Origin: Hyphomicrobiales bacterium
GTDB taxonomy: Bacteria > Pseudomonadota > Alphaproteobacteria > Rhizobiales > Xanthobacteraceae
Reading direction: 5' to 3'
DNA: 64,000 nt
Assembly (NCBI GenBank): GCA_016713235.1
Contig: JADJPN010000001.1
Span: 372,001 to 436,000 of the forward strand
The first letter of the stretch is position 1, and the number at the start of each line of letters is the position of its first letter. Made by a program: the position numbers and the translations under genes. Below, one piece after another: positions 1 through 9,330 of this stretch. The notes below the pieces were generated by a model. That model saw only the letters and a program-made list of their open reading frames with translations, did not search any database and was not told the DNA's origin.

Positions 1-153
1 GCGGCCGCCGCGCTTGGCCTGGATTTCATCGACCGAGATTTCCTTCAGCCGCTGCTCGGCACGCTTCTCGCCCGAAATCATCGGGTAGATGAAAACGTAA
101 AGCACGCCGCCGACGGCGACCGTGATCAGGAATGCGAAAGCGATCGAGCTCAT
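1..153 (-). CDS. tadB: TadB inner-membrane pilus assembly protein (N-terminus only)
   Basis: Reading the minus strand from the ATG at 153 gives about 50 residues starting MSSIAFAFLITVAVGGVLYV, a hydrophobic N-terminal segment followed by a charged stretch (SGEKRAEQRLKEISVDE). This is the usual start of TadB, a GspF-family platform protein that works with the CpaF ATPase in Flp pilus assembly. The ATG overlaps the cpaF stop codon (ATGA arrangement), as expected for translationally coupled tad genes. The rest of the gene lies outside the window. The assignment rests on position and the short N-terminus. Confidence 0.8.
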   Translation of the reverse strand, partial: MSSIAFAFLITVAVGGVLYVFIYPMISGEKRAEQRLKEISVDEIQAKRGGR

Positions 154-1646
154 GAGCGGCCCAGCACGTCGTCGACTTCAGCGCCATCAAGCGCCGCAGC
201 GAGCTTGTTCTGTTCGTTGTAATATTTTGCGCGATCCCAGAAGCGCGGCTGGCCGATGCCGGTCGAGCGGTGGCGACCGAGCATGTTGCCGTTCTGATCT
301 TCGCCGAGATAATCGTAAACGAAGAGGTCCTGCGTGGTGACGACTTCGCCTTCCATGCCGACCACTTCAGTCACATGCGTAATGCGGCGCGAACCGTCGC
401 GCATGCGCGACGCCTGAATGATGACGTCGATCGAAGACACCACCATTTCGCGGATGGTTCGCGACGGCAGCGAGAATCCGCCCATCGTGATCATGGATTC
501 GAGACGGGAAAGCGCTTCGCGCGGGAGTTGGCATGCAGCGTTCCCATCGAGCCGTCGTGACCGGTGTTCATGGCCTGCAGCAGATCGAAGGCTTCGGCGC
601 CGCGGACTTCGCCGACGATGATACGCTCGGGGCGCATACGCAGGCAGTTGCGCACCAGCTCACGCATCGTGACCTGGCCTTCGCCCTCGATGTTGGGCGG
701 CCGGGTTTCCAGACGGACGACGTGCGGCTGCTGCAGCTGGAGTTCGGCGGCGTCTTCGCAGGTGATGATGCGCTCGTCGTTGTCGATATGCGCGGTCAGG
801 CAGTTCAGCAGCGTCGTCTTGCCGGAACCGGTGCCGCCGGAGATCAGCGTATTGACGCGGCAGCGGCCGATGATCTGCAGAAGCTCCGCGCCCGAAGGTG
901 AAATCGATCCGAACTTCACCAGATCGGAAAGCTTCAGCTTGTCCTTCTTGAACTTACGAATCGTGAGCGCGGGGCCGTCGATCGAGAGCGGCGGCACGAT
1001 CACGTTGACGCGCGAGCCGTCGGGCAGGCGGGCGTCGCAGATCGGCGAAGATTCGTCGACGCGGCGGCCAATCTGGCTCACAATCCGCTGGCAGATATTG
1101 TGAAGCTGCTGGTTGTCGCGAAAGCGAATGCCGGTCTGCTGAATTTTTCCTTTGACTTCGATGTAAACGGTATTCGCGCCGTTCACCATGATGTCGGCGA
1201 TGTCGTCTCGTGCGAGCAAAGGCTCGAGCGGTCCGTAGCCGAGGACGTCGTTGCAGATGTCGTCGAGCAGTTCTTCCTGCTCGGCGATCGACATCACGAC
1301 GTTCTTGATCGCGATGATTTCGTTGACGATGTCGCGGATTTCCTCGCGCGCCGCGATCGGCTCGAGCTTGGCAAGCTGGGCAAGGTCGATCGCCTCGATC
1401 AGGGCGCCAAAGATCTGACGCCTTGACCTCGTAGAAGGACTCGAGCGCTGGTTGCTCATCAGCGGCGGCGACTGCCAGCGGCGGAGGCGACGACATTGAC
1501 GACGAGATGCGGCACTCGGCGCGAAATCAGAGACGTGGCCGGAGGCGGCTAGCGCAGGGCCGGCGCAGGTGCAGCGGCGCGGGCTGGGCCGGTTCACGCG
1601 GCAGCTCCCTCACGCCGCTGCTTTCGTTTCCTCTTTTTCCGAACAT
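150..1646 (-). CDS. cpaF: CpaF/TadA pilus assembly ATPase (frameshifted in this sequence)
   Basis: Hexameric secretion ATPase that powers Flp pilus assembly at the inner membrane. The body reads QIFGALIEAIDLAQLAKLEP, then the Walker A motif GGTGSGKTT, a Walker B-like region (MRPERIIVGEVRG) and GSMGTLHANS. The C-terminus (ESMITMGGFSL to DDVLGRS) is in another frame. Restoring one C near 525 (a CCC run) joins TLHANS to PREALSRLESM. Near 1427 an extra base separates FYEVK from RQIFGAL. The true start is probably the ATG at 1646 (MFGKRGNESSG, a typical CpaF start), and the Pro/Ala-rich linker at about 1500-1600 has at least one more shift with an in-frame stop. Homopolymer indels in a core gene of an intact operon suggest sequencing error, not a dead gene. 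Confidence 0.9.
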
Positions 1647-1667
1647 TCCGGACCCGATCCCTTCGAA

Positions 1668-2932
1668 CTACTTCCGCAAGCCCCGGATCTTCGAGAGCAA
1701 CGGCGAAAGCAGATCGTTCTTCTGTTTTTTCAATTCCGCGCGGCCGGTGATCGACTTCGCGATCTGAAGGAATGTGTCCGCGGTCTTATGCTTCGCGGAA
1801 ACCTCCGCGATCATTTGGCCGTTATTCGAAGCGGTGCCGAACAGCTGCGGATCGAACGGGATCGACGCGACCGGCTCGGCGCCGAGCGCCTTGGCGAATT
1901 CGGCGGTCTTCACTTCCGGCCGCTTCGGCATCCCGACCTGATTGAGGAGATACATCGGCGCGCGGTCGTTCGGGCGCGCAGCCTTTTGCAAAGTCGAAGA
2001 TATTCTTGGCGTTGCGCAGATTGGCGAGATCCGGCGCCCCCACGATCAGGATATCGTCAGCGCCGACGATCGCGCGCTTCGACCAGCCGGTCCAGATATG
2101 CGGCAAATCGAGCACCGATGCACGGCACCGAGGCGCGCAGCGTATCGAAGATCGGCTCGAACGCATCCGGACCGATGTCGTATTCGCGATCGAGTGTCGC
2201 GGGTGCGGCAAGCAGGCTCAGATTGTCCGTGCACTTGGACAGCAGGCGATCGATGAAGGCCGCATCGACGCGATCCGGCGAGAACACCGCATCCGCAATG
2301 CCTTGCGGAGGATCCTGATTGAAGTCGAGACCGGCAGTGCCGAATGCCAGATCGAGATCGGCAACCACGGCATCGATCGCAAGATCGCGTGCGATGGCAA
2401 AGCCGATATTGTGCGCGATCGTGGACGCGCCGACGCCGCCCTTGGCACCGATAACGCCGATGATTTGGCCGACGGGCTTGGCGTCGGCAGCGCCGTACAA
2501 ACCGGAGATCGATGCGACGATATCGAGCGGCGCAAGCGGGGCAACCAGGTAATCGCTGACGCCGCGGCGCACAAGTTCACGATAAAGCGTGATGTCGTTC
2601 ACGCGGCCGACGACGATGACCTTGGTGCCGGCGTCGCAGCTTTCGGAGAGCCGGTCGAGCCCTTCCAAGAGCGCCATGCCGTTACCGTTATACTCGATCA
2701 GGATGACGTTCGGCGTCGCCGAGCCGCGATAGGCTTCTTCGGCGGCGGGAAGCCCGCCCATCGAAACCTTCACATGCGCTCGCGCCATGCGCCGGTCGGC
2801 GGCAGAGTTCTGCACCGAATGCGCAAGATCAGGCGTTTCGCAAAAAGCCTGAATCGTAATGCGCGGTACCGGGCGGAACGTGACGCTCCGGTTCCCGTGC
2901 GGGTGGTTGTCGAGTATGGGAGCGGCTCTCAT
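1668..2932 (-). CDS. cpaE: CpaE pilus assembly/localisation protein, MinD-like (frameshifted)
   Basis: CpaE-type protein: a receiver-like N-terminal region (RPVPRITIQAFCETPD to about YLVAPL) followed by a ParA/MinD-type ATPase domain with deviant Walker A IGAKGGVGAST and the VVADLDLAFGT strand. It helps position and assemble Flp pili. The open frame extends upstream to 3115, but those extra residues (NPEDLVQP...KNVLEKYRQGQ) are the C-terminus of CpaD. I therefore start at the ATG at 2932, which overlaps the cpaD stop as TGATG. Two indels break the C-terminal half: near 2115 (ASVPCI to VLDLPHIWTGW) and near 1990 (IFDFAK to AARPNDRAP). The C-terminus ends at 1668, 21 bases before cpaF. Confidence 0.85.
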
Positions 2933-3658
2933 CACTTTCCCACGGTGCTGGCCTTGGCATTGTTCGTAGAGTTCGACCGTCGAAGGGTCCTGACCCTGAC
3001 GGTACTTTTCCAGCACATTCTTGCGGCGTGCGGCATAGGCCGGCGGCTCGGCACGCGGCTGCACGAGATCCTCAGGGTTGGCGACCGCCGCCGCGGGTTC
3101 TGCTGGGTCGCGCAACCATGATTACGCGCCGAATAATTCTGCTCCCAGCTTTCGGATCGTGGTCGGGCCCAGATCTTCCTGGCCGACGTGGCAGCGGCTC
3201 GCCACCGTTGCGCTGATCGCAGCGAAGCTCAGGCGGATCGGCGCGACATTCGACGGCGTATCCGATTGATAAGCCTGAACCTGAATTGCGCGCGGCGGCA
3301 CACCGGACGAAGCGAGCAGGCTACGCAGCTCGCGCACCGTGCGGCTCGACGAAACTTCGTTCGCGACACCGGCGGGCAGTTCGATCATCATGGGGCCGGA
3401 GCCGTGGCGGCGCCACTGCGAGGCGAAGCCGCCGGCGAGCGCACGCTGCTCCGCGGTCAGGCCGCTGCGGCCCGAACCGACAAACATCTGGACCGAGCGC
3501 GTACCTTCATTGACTTGAATCGGGTGACGATCGCGATAGTCGGCTGGTACCGTGCCGGTCACGATCCGGTCGGTCTGGCAACCTGCAACGGTGATGGACG
3601 CAAGGCCGATAAGGAGCGCTGCGCGGAAACGACCCGGGATAATGCTTGCTACTGACAT
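2932..3658 (-). CDS. cpaD: CpaD pilus assembly lipoprotein (frameshifted)
   Basis: Outer-membrane-associated lipoprotein of the Tad secretion channel. The ATG at 3658 has GGAG about ten bases upstream. The protein begins MSVASIIPGRFRAALLIGL with a lipobox ending in Cys (SITVAGC), then the CpaD core (HPIQVNEGTRSVQMFVGSG). The first frame stops at 3122, but the family C-terminus follows in other frames: GCATQQN near 3105, then NPEDLVQP...EKYRQGQDPSTV, then NNAKASTVGK ending at the TGA at 2934-2932. About three indels (near 3145, 3080 and 2970) are needed. Restored length is about 240 residues, normal for CpaD. It lies between cpaC and cpaE in the usual order. Confidence 0.85.
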
Positions 3659-3678
3659 TTTACTTACGCTCCAAACAC

Positions 3679-5149
3679 TCAATCCAGAATGAAACCGTAG
3701 TCGCCCTTCAGGCGCTTCGGGTCGTTGGCACCGGGTAAGCCGTAGATTCGATTGAGGCGGCCAAGAAGCACCGCCGATTGATCCGAAGGATTGGCGAAGC
3801 CATCGTCAGGCCGCGTGATTTCCTGCGGCGAGGACGCGCGCACGACATAGGGCGTGACCATGATCATGAGTTCAGTTTGACCGGTCAGATAGTCGCGGCT
3901 CTTGAAGAGCGAGCCCAGCACCGGAAGATTCATCAGGCCTGGCAGGCCGTTGATGTTGTGCTTGGTCTGCTCCTGCAAGAGACCGGCCATGACCAGCGAA
4001 CCTCCCGACGAAAGCTCGACGGTCGAGTTCGCGCGGCGCACGCGCAGCGCGGGGATAGTTATCGGCGGAAAGGCGAATTGCGCCTTCGGACGACAGTTCG
4101 CTGACTTCCGTTGAGACGCGCAGGCTAATTTTCCCCTCGGAAAGGACGACCGGCGTGAACTCAAGCGCCACACCGAACTGTTTGAACTGGATCTGCACCT
4201 GGCACTGGCCGGTGTTGGGATCGCAGCTCTGACCGGCGGGAATCGGAAACTCGCCGCCGGCGAGGAACTTCGCCGTTTCACCGCTGATCGCGGTCAGATT
4301 CGGTTCCGCGAGCGTGCGCATAACGCCGGCCTGCTCCATCGCGCGAACCGTCGCGCTAACCGTGCCGCCGTTCGGCAGGTTGAATACCGGCCGGACGTTG
4401 CTCGACGAGAGCATCGTATTCTGCGCCGAGAACGGATTGGTGTTCTCGAAATTCACGACGGCGCTGCCGATGTTGATGTTCGAACCGTTCAGATCAACGC
4501 CGAGCTGTTTCAGGATATTCCGCTGCACTTCCGCGACGGTCACCTTGAGCATGACCTGCTCGCGATCGCGGATCGAAAGCCCGTTCACGACTTTGTTGAC
4601 ATCGCCAACCATGCGCGCGGCGGTATCGAAAATATGCTGCGCTTCCGCGGCCGAGGCAACCGAGCCGGACAGCACGATGCTGTCGCCGATCGCATCGACC
4701 TTCACTTGCGCGGTAGGCGCAAGCCGCTGAATCGCGGCGCGGACACCGACCGCATCGAGGGCGACTTCAATATCGTAAGCGGCGATCTGCTGGCCCGCTT
4801 CGTCGAAGAATACGATGTTCGTTTGGCCGGCCTTGACGCCGATCAGATATGCGCGCCGCGTCGAGCGGATAACCGCGTTGGCAACCGCGGGATTTGCGAT
4901 GAGCACGTCCTTGGCGTCGCGCGGCAGGTCGACCACGATCGACTTGCCGACGCCGAGTGCCAGAAAACTGCCGCGGCTGTGTACCACGGGCGCTTGCGGC
5001 AGCACGCGCTGAATGGCCTGCGCGTTCGGCGGTCCGGCGAGTTGTGGCTCGGCGGCATGAAGCGCGAGCGGTACGACAAGCGTGGCTGCGGCGAAGGTAG
5101 CAAGGAAAGCGAACGTTAACCCTGCTTTTGCGGCGAGCGGCTTTTGCAT
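3679..5149 (-). CDS. cpaC: CpaC/RcpA outer-membrane secretin (one frameshift)
   Basis: Secretin that forms the outer-membrane pore of the Tad pilus. It has an N-terminal signal peptide (MQKPLAAKAGLTFAFLATFA, cleavage probably after HAAE), a pilus-assembly N domain (GKSIVVDLPRDAKDVLIANP), a BON-like region (VKVDAIGDSIVLSGSVAS) and the secretin domain. The secretin domain reads from NGGTVSATVRAMEQAGVMRT through TELMIMVTPYVV. The frame breaks near 4070: EVSELSSEGAI continues in another frame as QFAFPPITIPALRVRR to the end GDYGFILD. Total length of about 490 residues is normal. Confidence 0.92.
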
Positions 5150-5169
5150 CGTCAGCCTCGATCCTTCGC

Positions 5170-5959
5170 TTACTTCGCGGTCTGCGTTGAGTTGACACCG
5201 AAGCGAACGAAATTCACGCGGCTGGAATTCCGCTCCGGTTCGTCAGCTTCGTTGATGGCATTCGGCTTGGCGTCGGCGAGCGAACGCAGCGCGAGCGAGA
5301 TCGAACCGCGCTGGCGCGACATCGCGAGCGTTTCGGCTTGCTGCGGCCCGAGTTCGAGAGTCGCGGTCTTGCCGACGACAACCTTCTGACCGCCCTTCTC
5401 TTCCACGGTCTGGTCGATCGCAAGCACGCGGATGTTGCGCAGAATCGTTTCGGTCGTGATTGAATCGGCGCTTTGCGCCCCCTGCTCGCGGCGGGTAAGC
5501 AATACGTCGACGCGATCGTTCGGCAGGATGAAGCCGCCCGCACCGCTCTCGGCGGAAATTTCGGTCGATACCGCGCGCATGCCCGCAGGCAGGATCGCGG
5601 ACATGAAGCCCGAGCCGTCCGCGCGAACCAGTTTCTCTTCGCGGATCGGTTCGCCGGCGACGAAAGGCGCACGCGCAACGGCGCCCTTGAATTCGTTCAG
5701 CGCTTCAGGACGTGCGGTCCTGCGAATGAAAAGCGGGCCCGCTGCCGCAATCGGCCAAGCCTGCCAGGTGATGTCATCCGGAGACACCGCGCGGCCGACG
5801 CCGATGTCCGTCTTTGCAACCAGGATATCGACCGTTTCCTGAGACCGGTCTTACGATCTGCTGCACCGGCGCCGGCACACGCTCGCCGCCCGACAATAGG
5901 AAAGCAGCAGCGCCTGCAGTGACAGCAATGCCGAGAACAATTAAACGCGCGGGTTTCAT
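5170..5959 (-). CDS. cpaB: CpaB/RcpC pilus assembly protein (one frameshift)
   Basis: Periplasmic, membrane-anchored SAF-domain protein of the Tad machine. The start is MKPARLIVLGIAVTAGAAAF at 5959, a single N-terminal membrane segment. The frame breaks near 5845, where QIVRPVS continues in the other frame as QETVDILVAKTDIGVGRAVS and then SPDDITWQAWP. The SAF/CpaB core follows (GEPIREEKLVRADGSGFMSA, NDRVDVLLTRR). The gene precedes cpaC by about 20 bases, as in other Hyphomicrobiales cpa operons. Confidence 0.9.
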
Positions 5960-6100
5960 ACGCTCACTCTTCCACTCGTGCTGAACCGGGACCCGGATAT
6001 GGGTCGCCTGTCTGCCCTTTGCCGGATTTCACCAGTTAAGGGTCAACTTATGGTTAATGAGCTGTAGCTGAATTTAATTAATGAGAGCTTGCACTTAGCG

Positions 6101-6607
6101 TCAGATGGCGAGTGCGCGCATGAAAGACGTTTCCGGGTAGACCAGAAGACCCGCGATCGCGAGTGCAATTCCATAGGGAATGCCGGTCTCGAAGTTATGG
6201 AGCCGCGCGATCCATTTCTGCTTCGCGAGTGCTGCCGGCATCGGCAGGGTGCGAAGTTGCAGCAGCAGCAGCGTAAGAATCCCGCCCGCGATCGACGCGA
6301 TCAGCAGATATTCCATGAGGTGAGAGAAGCCGAGCCATAGCGCGGTCGCGGCGGCCAGCTTGGCGTCGCCGCCGCCGATCCAGCCACGGGTGAAGAAGCC
6401 GAAGGCGAACACGAGGACGATAACGCCCGCAAGCAGATGACGGCCGACATCGTACCAGCCCATGCCTGTCAGCCAGGCCACTAAAAAGAAACCAATTATT
6501 AACGCCAGCGAAACGCGATTCGAGATCGTCATCGAGACGAGGTCGCTCGCCGCCGCGAAGGCCATGGCCGCGGGGAAAACGCCGAGCACGAGAATTTCGA
6601 GAACCAT
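6101..6607 (-). CDS. cpaA: CpaA/TadV prepilin peptidase
   Basis: Membrane aspartic protease that cleaves Flp prepilins and TadE/F pseudopilins. The protein is mostly hydrophobic with several membrane segments. It carries the two conserved Asp motifs: one in AAASDLVSMTISNR (Asp22 from the chosen start) and the second in GGGDAKLAAA. The ATG at 6607 (MVLEILVLGV) gives about 168 residues, normal for CpaA. An in-frame ATG at 6631 (MFIDSGFQ) is possible; neither has a strong ribosome site. It lies between the pilin genes and cpaB. Confidence 0.88.
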   Translation of the reverse strand: MVLEILVLGVFPAAMAFAAASDLVSMTISNRVSLALIIGFFLVAWLTGMGWYDVGRHLLAGVIVLVFAFGFFTRGWIGGGDAKLAAATALWLGFSHLMEYLLIASIAGGILTLLLLQLRTLPMPAALAKQKWIARLHNFETGIPYGIALAIAGLLVYPETSFMRALAI

Positions 6608-6729
6608 CTGGAACCCGCTGTCGATGAACATCCGCTGATTAAAGCGACAAAGCCTAAGCGAAGGGTGAATCGATCTCCGCAAACCCGAAAAGCTTGGGGA
6701 GGCCGGAGCCTTTCCTGCAGACAGGTGAA

Positions 6730-6751
6730 GGGTCTTCGGAAAGACCCTTTT
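6730..6751 (-). terminator. Hairpin just after the second pilin gene
   Basis: GGGTCTT and AAGACCC (6730-6736 and 6741-6747) form a 7-bp stem directly after the stop of the 6750-6904 pilin copy. The T-tract is weak on the minus strand and better (TTTT) on the plus strand, so its function as a terminator is tentative. Confidence 0.4.
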
Positions 6752-6904
6752 ACTTCAGCGCGTTTCGGACCGTTGTGAAGGTCGATGTCAGCTTGGTACC
6801 CACACCCGCACGCCGCGATGATAGCGACCAAGCAGCGGCGATCAGGCCATATTCATGGCGGTCGCGGCGGACTCGTCATTCAGAAAACGAACAAAACTAT
6901 TCAT
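6750..6904 (-). pseudogene. Second Flp-type pilin gene, degenerate as read
   Basis: Minus-strand reading from the ATG at 6904 gives MNSFVRFLNDESAATA, clearly parallel to the intact pilin at 7107-7268. A missing T in the CATTGAA codons then breaks the frame. In shifted frames the remaining family sequence can be followed (EYGLIAA, VAIIAA) to the C-terminus VGTKLTSTFTTVRNALK and a TAA at 6752-6750. At least three indels are needed. It is either a decaying pilin paralogue or an active copy hit by sequence errors. It shares a leader hairpin design with the intact pilin. Confidence 0.65.
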
Positions 6905-6942
6905 AGTCGGCTCCCTCGGAAGCTAGTTGTGCCAGCTCTTTC

Positions 6943-6960
6943 GTCCGGCGGTATCCGGAC
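6943..6960 (-). promoter_or_regulatory. Leader hairpin upstream of second pilin
   Basis: GTCCGGcggtatCCGGAC forms a perfect 6-bp stem about 40 bases upstream of the pilin ATG at 6904. The intact pilin has similar GTCC/GGAC inverted repeats at the same distance (7307-7329). Both leaders also share an AGAGC/CAACTAG-type segment nearer the start codon. This looks like a duplicated, possibly functional 5' untranslated region. Confidence 0.45.
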
Positions 6961-7050
6961 ATTAGCAGCAAGCTGTTGCGATCAAGTAAAAGTTACACCC
7001 AACACTAATGGGAAAGTTTTGGAATTCGTTTCCGATCAGGTTAAGCGGCG

Positions 7051-7083
7051 AAAACACAAAAGGCCCCAAGTTGCCTCGGGGCC
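7051..7083 (-). terminator. Rho-independent terminator of the Flp pilin gene
   Basis: GGCCCC (7062-7067) and GGGGCC (7078-7083) pair across a 10-base loop. On the minus strand the stem is followed by TTTTGTGTTTT. It lies about 25 bases after the pilin stop codon, so the abundant pilin would be made from its own short transcript. Confidence 0.8.
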
Positions 7084-7106
7084 CTTCGTTAGCAAGTCAC
7101 GAACGC

Positions 7107-7268
7107 TTACTTGAGAGCGTTCGAAACCGAAGTGAACGTCGAGGTCAGCTTCGTGCCGACACCCTGCACGACCGCGATGATGGCGACCGAGATGCAGGCG
7201 GCGATCAGGCCATATTCAATGGCGGTCGCGCCGGAGTCGTCTTTCAGGAAACGAGCGATATTTTTCAT
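7107..7268 (-). CDS. pilA: Flp/PilA family type IVb pilin
   Basis: A 53-residue protein starting MKNIARFLKDDSGATAIEYG and ending TSVSNALK. It has the hallmark Flp features: a short charged leader, a Gly-Ala cleavage site (G13/A14), the conserved Glu-Tyr pair (E18, Y19) and one hydrophobic helix (GLIAACISVAIIAVV). It is the main structural subunit of the Tad pilus, processed by CpaA. AAGGAGCC lies about seven bases before the ATG. It is followed by its own terminator and lies upstream of the cpa genes on the same strand. Confidence 0.93.
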   Translation of the reverse strand: MKNIARFLKDDSGATAIEYGLIAACISVAIIAVVQGVGTKLTSTFTSVSNALK

Positions 7269-7577
7269 GTTTCAAGGCTCCTTGAACCCTAGTTGGCTCT
7301 CTGCGTGTCCGCCGGACTATTTCTGTCCGATCGAACGTGAGGGGAACCTAACGCGAGCGAATTGCTTCACGGTTAATTCGATCGCAGAAAGCCCCTATTT
7401 TCAGGGGGAAATGAAACACGGTTAACTTTCTGCTGCGCCGTTTCGATAACCGTTGCGCGGCAAGGGTTCGCACAACGCGACGCGGGATTATTGCCTTCGC
7501 AGACACGCCCTTGTTTGTAGTTCATTCACCAATTTCCACGAGAGTCCGCTCATCATCGTTTTGCGCTGGAGGCTTGC
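7269..7577. promoter_or_regulatory. Divergent pilin / tad intergenic region
   Basis: About 310 bases without a gene, between the pilin (minus) and the secretin-N-domain gene (plus). It holds the pilin leader with GTCC/GGAC inverted repeats at 7307-7329 and a CCCCT/AGGGG small hairpin at 7392-7407. A strong GGAGG ribosome site at 7568-7572 serves the plus-strand gene. No clear -35/-10 pair could be assigned. Confidence 0.5.
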
Positions 7578-8042
7578 GTGTTGCGTCATCAGATCAAGAC
7601 CCTGCTCGTCTTGTGCGGTCTTGTCATCGCACCGGATCTTGCGCTGGCGGAAACCGTTTCTGTCGTTCTCGATCAGGCCAAACTCATGCGGCTGCCTAGT
7701 CGCGTCTCGACCATCATTATCGGCAATCCTTCAATCGCCGATGGCACGCTGCAATCCGGCGGGCTTCTGGTCGTGACCGGCAAAGGCTACGGCACGACCA
7801 ATCTGATGGTTCTCGATTCCAAAGGCACGGTGCTTGCCGAGCACACCATTACTGTCTCCGCTCCGGTGGCTGGTCTTACCGTTTTCCGCGGCGCAGAGCG
7901 CGAAACCTTGAGCTGCGCGCCGAATTGCCAACGCACGCTGGTGCCGGGCGACGCGGCCGGGGTTTTCGACACTGTCGTGACGCAGAACGGCACGCGTAAC
8001 GGCCTCTCGGCCGGCAGTACAACCGCGGCTCCTGCTCGCTGA
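7578..8042 (+). CDS. Secretin N-domain (CpaC N-terminus-like) periplasmic protein
   Basis: A 154-residue exported protein. GTG start at 7578, five bases after GGAGG. It has a signal peptide (MLRHQIKTLLVLCGLVIAPD, likely cleaved after ALA) and one pilus-assembly N domain (SVVLDQAKLMRLPSRVSTII, GNPSIADG, TGKGYGTTNLMVLDSKG) like the one at the start of CpaC. It has no secretin pore domain. A Cys pair (SCAPNC) lies towards the C-terminus. It sits next to tadE/tadF-like genes, so a role in the Tad envelope complex is likely but inferred. Confidence 0.8.
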   Translation: MLRHQIKTLLVLCGLVIAPDLALAETVSVVLDQAKLMRLPSRVSTIIIGNPSIADGTLQSGGLLVVTGKGYGTTNLMVLDSKGTVLAEHTITVSAPVAGLTVFRGAERETLSCAPNCQRTLVPGDAAGVFDTVVTQNGTRNGLSAGSTTAAPAR

Positions 8043-8157
8043 ACGCACGCGTAGTTAATCAATCGCTAACCGCCGTCCGCACCTTGTGGGCGGGCGGTTC
8101 AACGATTTTTCAAGTGGTCGTCACTATAAGCGTCATCATAAAGCGCGGACCACAGCC

Positions 8158-8733
8158 ATGTTCGGTATCGAATTTCGCAGAGAAAAAGCAACCGGCGCGA
8201 CGCGCGGCTTGCGGCGCCTGATCGTCCGTTTCGGCCGCAAGAATGACGGCGCTGCCGCGGTCGAATTCGCGATTGTCGTCGTTCCATTCTTCGCCATGCT
8301 CTTTGCCATTATCGAGCTCGCCTTCGTGTTCTGGGCGGGCCAGGTGCTCGAGACCGCCGTTAACGACACCAGCCGTCTGGTCATGACCGGTCAGGCGCAG
8401 AAACAGAATTTCGATCAAGCCCGTTTCAAGCAGGAACTGTGCGCACGCGTGCTCGGACTGTTCAATTGCAACACCGGCATGATCATCGACGTCCGCACGT
8501 CGAACGCTTTTGCGAGCGCCAACCTCGGCAAGCCCGTATATAAGCCAAACGGTCAGGTCGACGACACCGGCTTCCAGTATCAAACCGGCGGCCCGGGCGA
8601 CATCGTGGTCGTGCGGGTCATGTATGAGTGGCCGCTTATTCTTCGTACTTTCGGCCTCGACCTTGCTGACACGCCAAACGGCAAACGGCTGCTGATGTCG
8701 GCCGTCGCATTCCGCAACGAGCCTTACCAATGA
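8158..8733 (+). CDS. tadE: TadE-family pseudopilin
   Basis: A 191-residue protein with ATG at 8158 (MFGIEFRREK). After a basic leader it has a prepilin-like motif NDGAAAVEFAIVVVPFFAML and one membrane helix (about residues 34-57), then a periplasmic region with a Cys pair (ELCARVLGLFNC). TadE proteins are minor pseudopilins cleaved by the prepilin peptidase and needed for Flp pilus assembly. The stop overlaps the next gene by four bases (ATGA), so the two are coupled. Confidence 0.85.
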   Translation: MFGIEFRREKATGATRGLRRLIVRFGRKNDGAAAVEFAIVVVPFFAMLFAIIELAFVFWAGQVLETAVNDTSRLVMTGQAQKQNFDQARFKQELCARVLGLFNCNTGMIIDVRTSNAFASANLGKPVYKPNGQVDDTGFQYQTGGPGDIVVVRVMYEWPLILRTFGLDLADTPNGKRLLMSAVAFRNEPYQ

Positions 8734-9323
8734 GCATGATCTCCATTTCGGGAATGTTCTCGTCGCTACGCATGAAACTCGCGCGTTTTGCCGGCGATAA
8801 GCGCGGCGTTTCCGCCGTCGAGTTTGCGATCATCCTGCCGTTCATGGCGATGCTCTATCTCGGCGGCACCGCGCTCACGCAGGCGATCATCGTCAAGCGC
8901 AAGGTCGTGCTGGTCGCGCATACGGTCGGCGACCTGGTCGCACGCGATAACAGCATGACGGACGCCGAAGTAACGGCCGTATTCGACGCCGCGAAAGCCG
9001 TGTTTGCGCCCTATGCCTGGAACGGCCTGCTCAAGATCAAGCTGAGCAGCGTGAATATAAATGCCGCAGGCACTGCCACGGTCGGCTGGGGCGAGGCGTT
9101 GCAGGACACCGCCCGCGCGAATAATTCCAGCGTTACGCTTCCTGTCGGCCTGAATACGCCGAATACATCGATCATCTGGGCGGAAGTTACCTACGACTTC
9201 ACGCCGCCGATCGGCGGCGCCTTCACTGGCGGCACGATGACGCTCACGGATCAACTCTACATCCGTCCTCGTCTCGTCACTTGCGTCACGCGTGACAAAG
9301 GCAGCCTGTCGGGCTGCCCCTAA
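8730..9323 (+). CDS. tadF: TadE/TadF-family pseudopilin
   Basis: A 197-residue protein starting MSMISISGMFSSLRMKLARF, with the motif DKRGVSAVEFAIILPFMAML, the TadE/F-type leader and membrane helix. The rest is predicted periplasmic, with a Cys pair near the end (LVTCVTRDKGSLSGC). It is translationally coupled to tadE. The family call is solid; calling it TadF rather than a second TadE rests on gene order. Confidence 0.75.
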   Translation: MSMISISGMFSSLRMKLARFAGDKRGVSAVEFAIILPFMAMLYLGGTALTQAIIVKRKVVLVAHTVGDLVARDNSMTDAEVTAVFDAAKAVFAPYAWNGLLKIKLSSVNINAAGTATVGWGEALQDTARANNSSVTLPVGLNTPNTSIIWAEVTYDFTPPIGGAFTGGTMTLTDQLYIRPRLVTCVTRDKGSLSGCP

Positions 9324-9330
9324 CCCCGCC

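Noticed and set aside
150..1646. Treating cpaF and other frameshifted genes as pseudogenes
   Set aside because: The breaks are single-base, often homopolymeric, spread over unrelated core genes, and the downstream parts keep full motif conservation.
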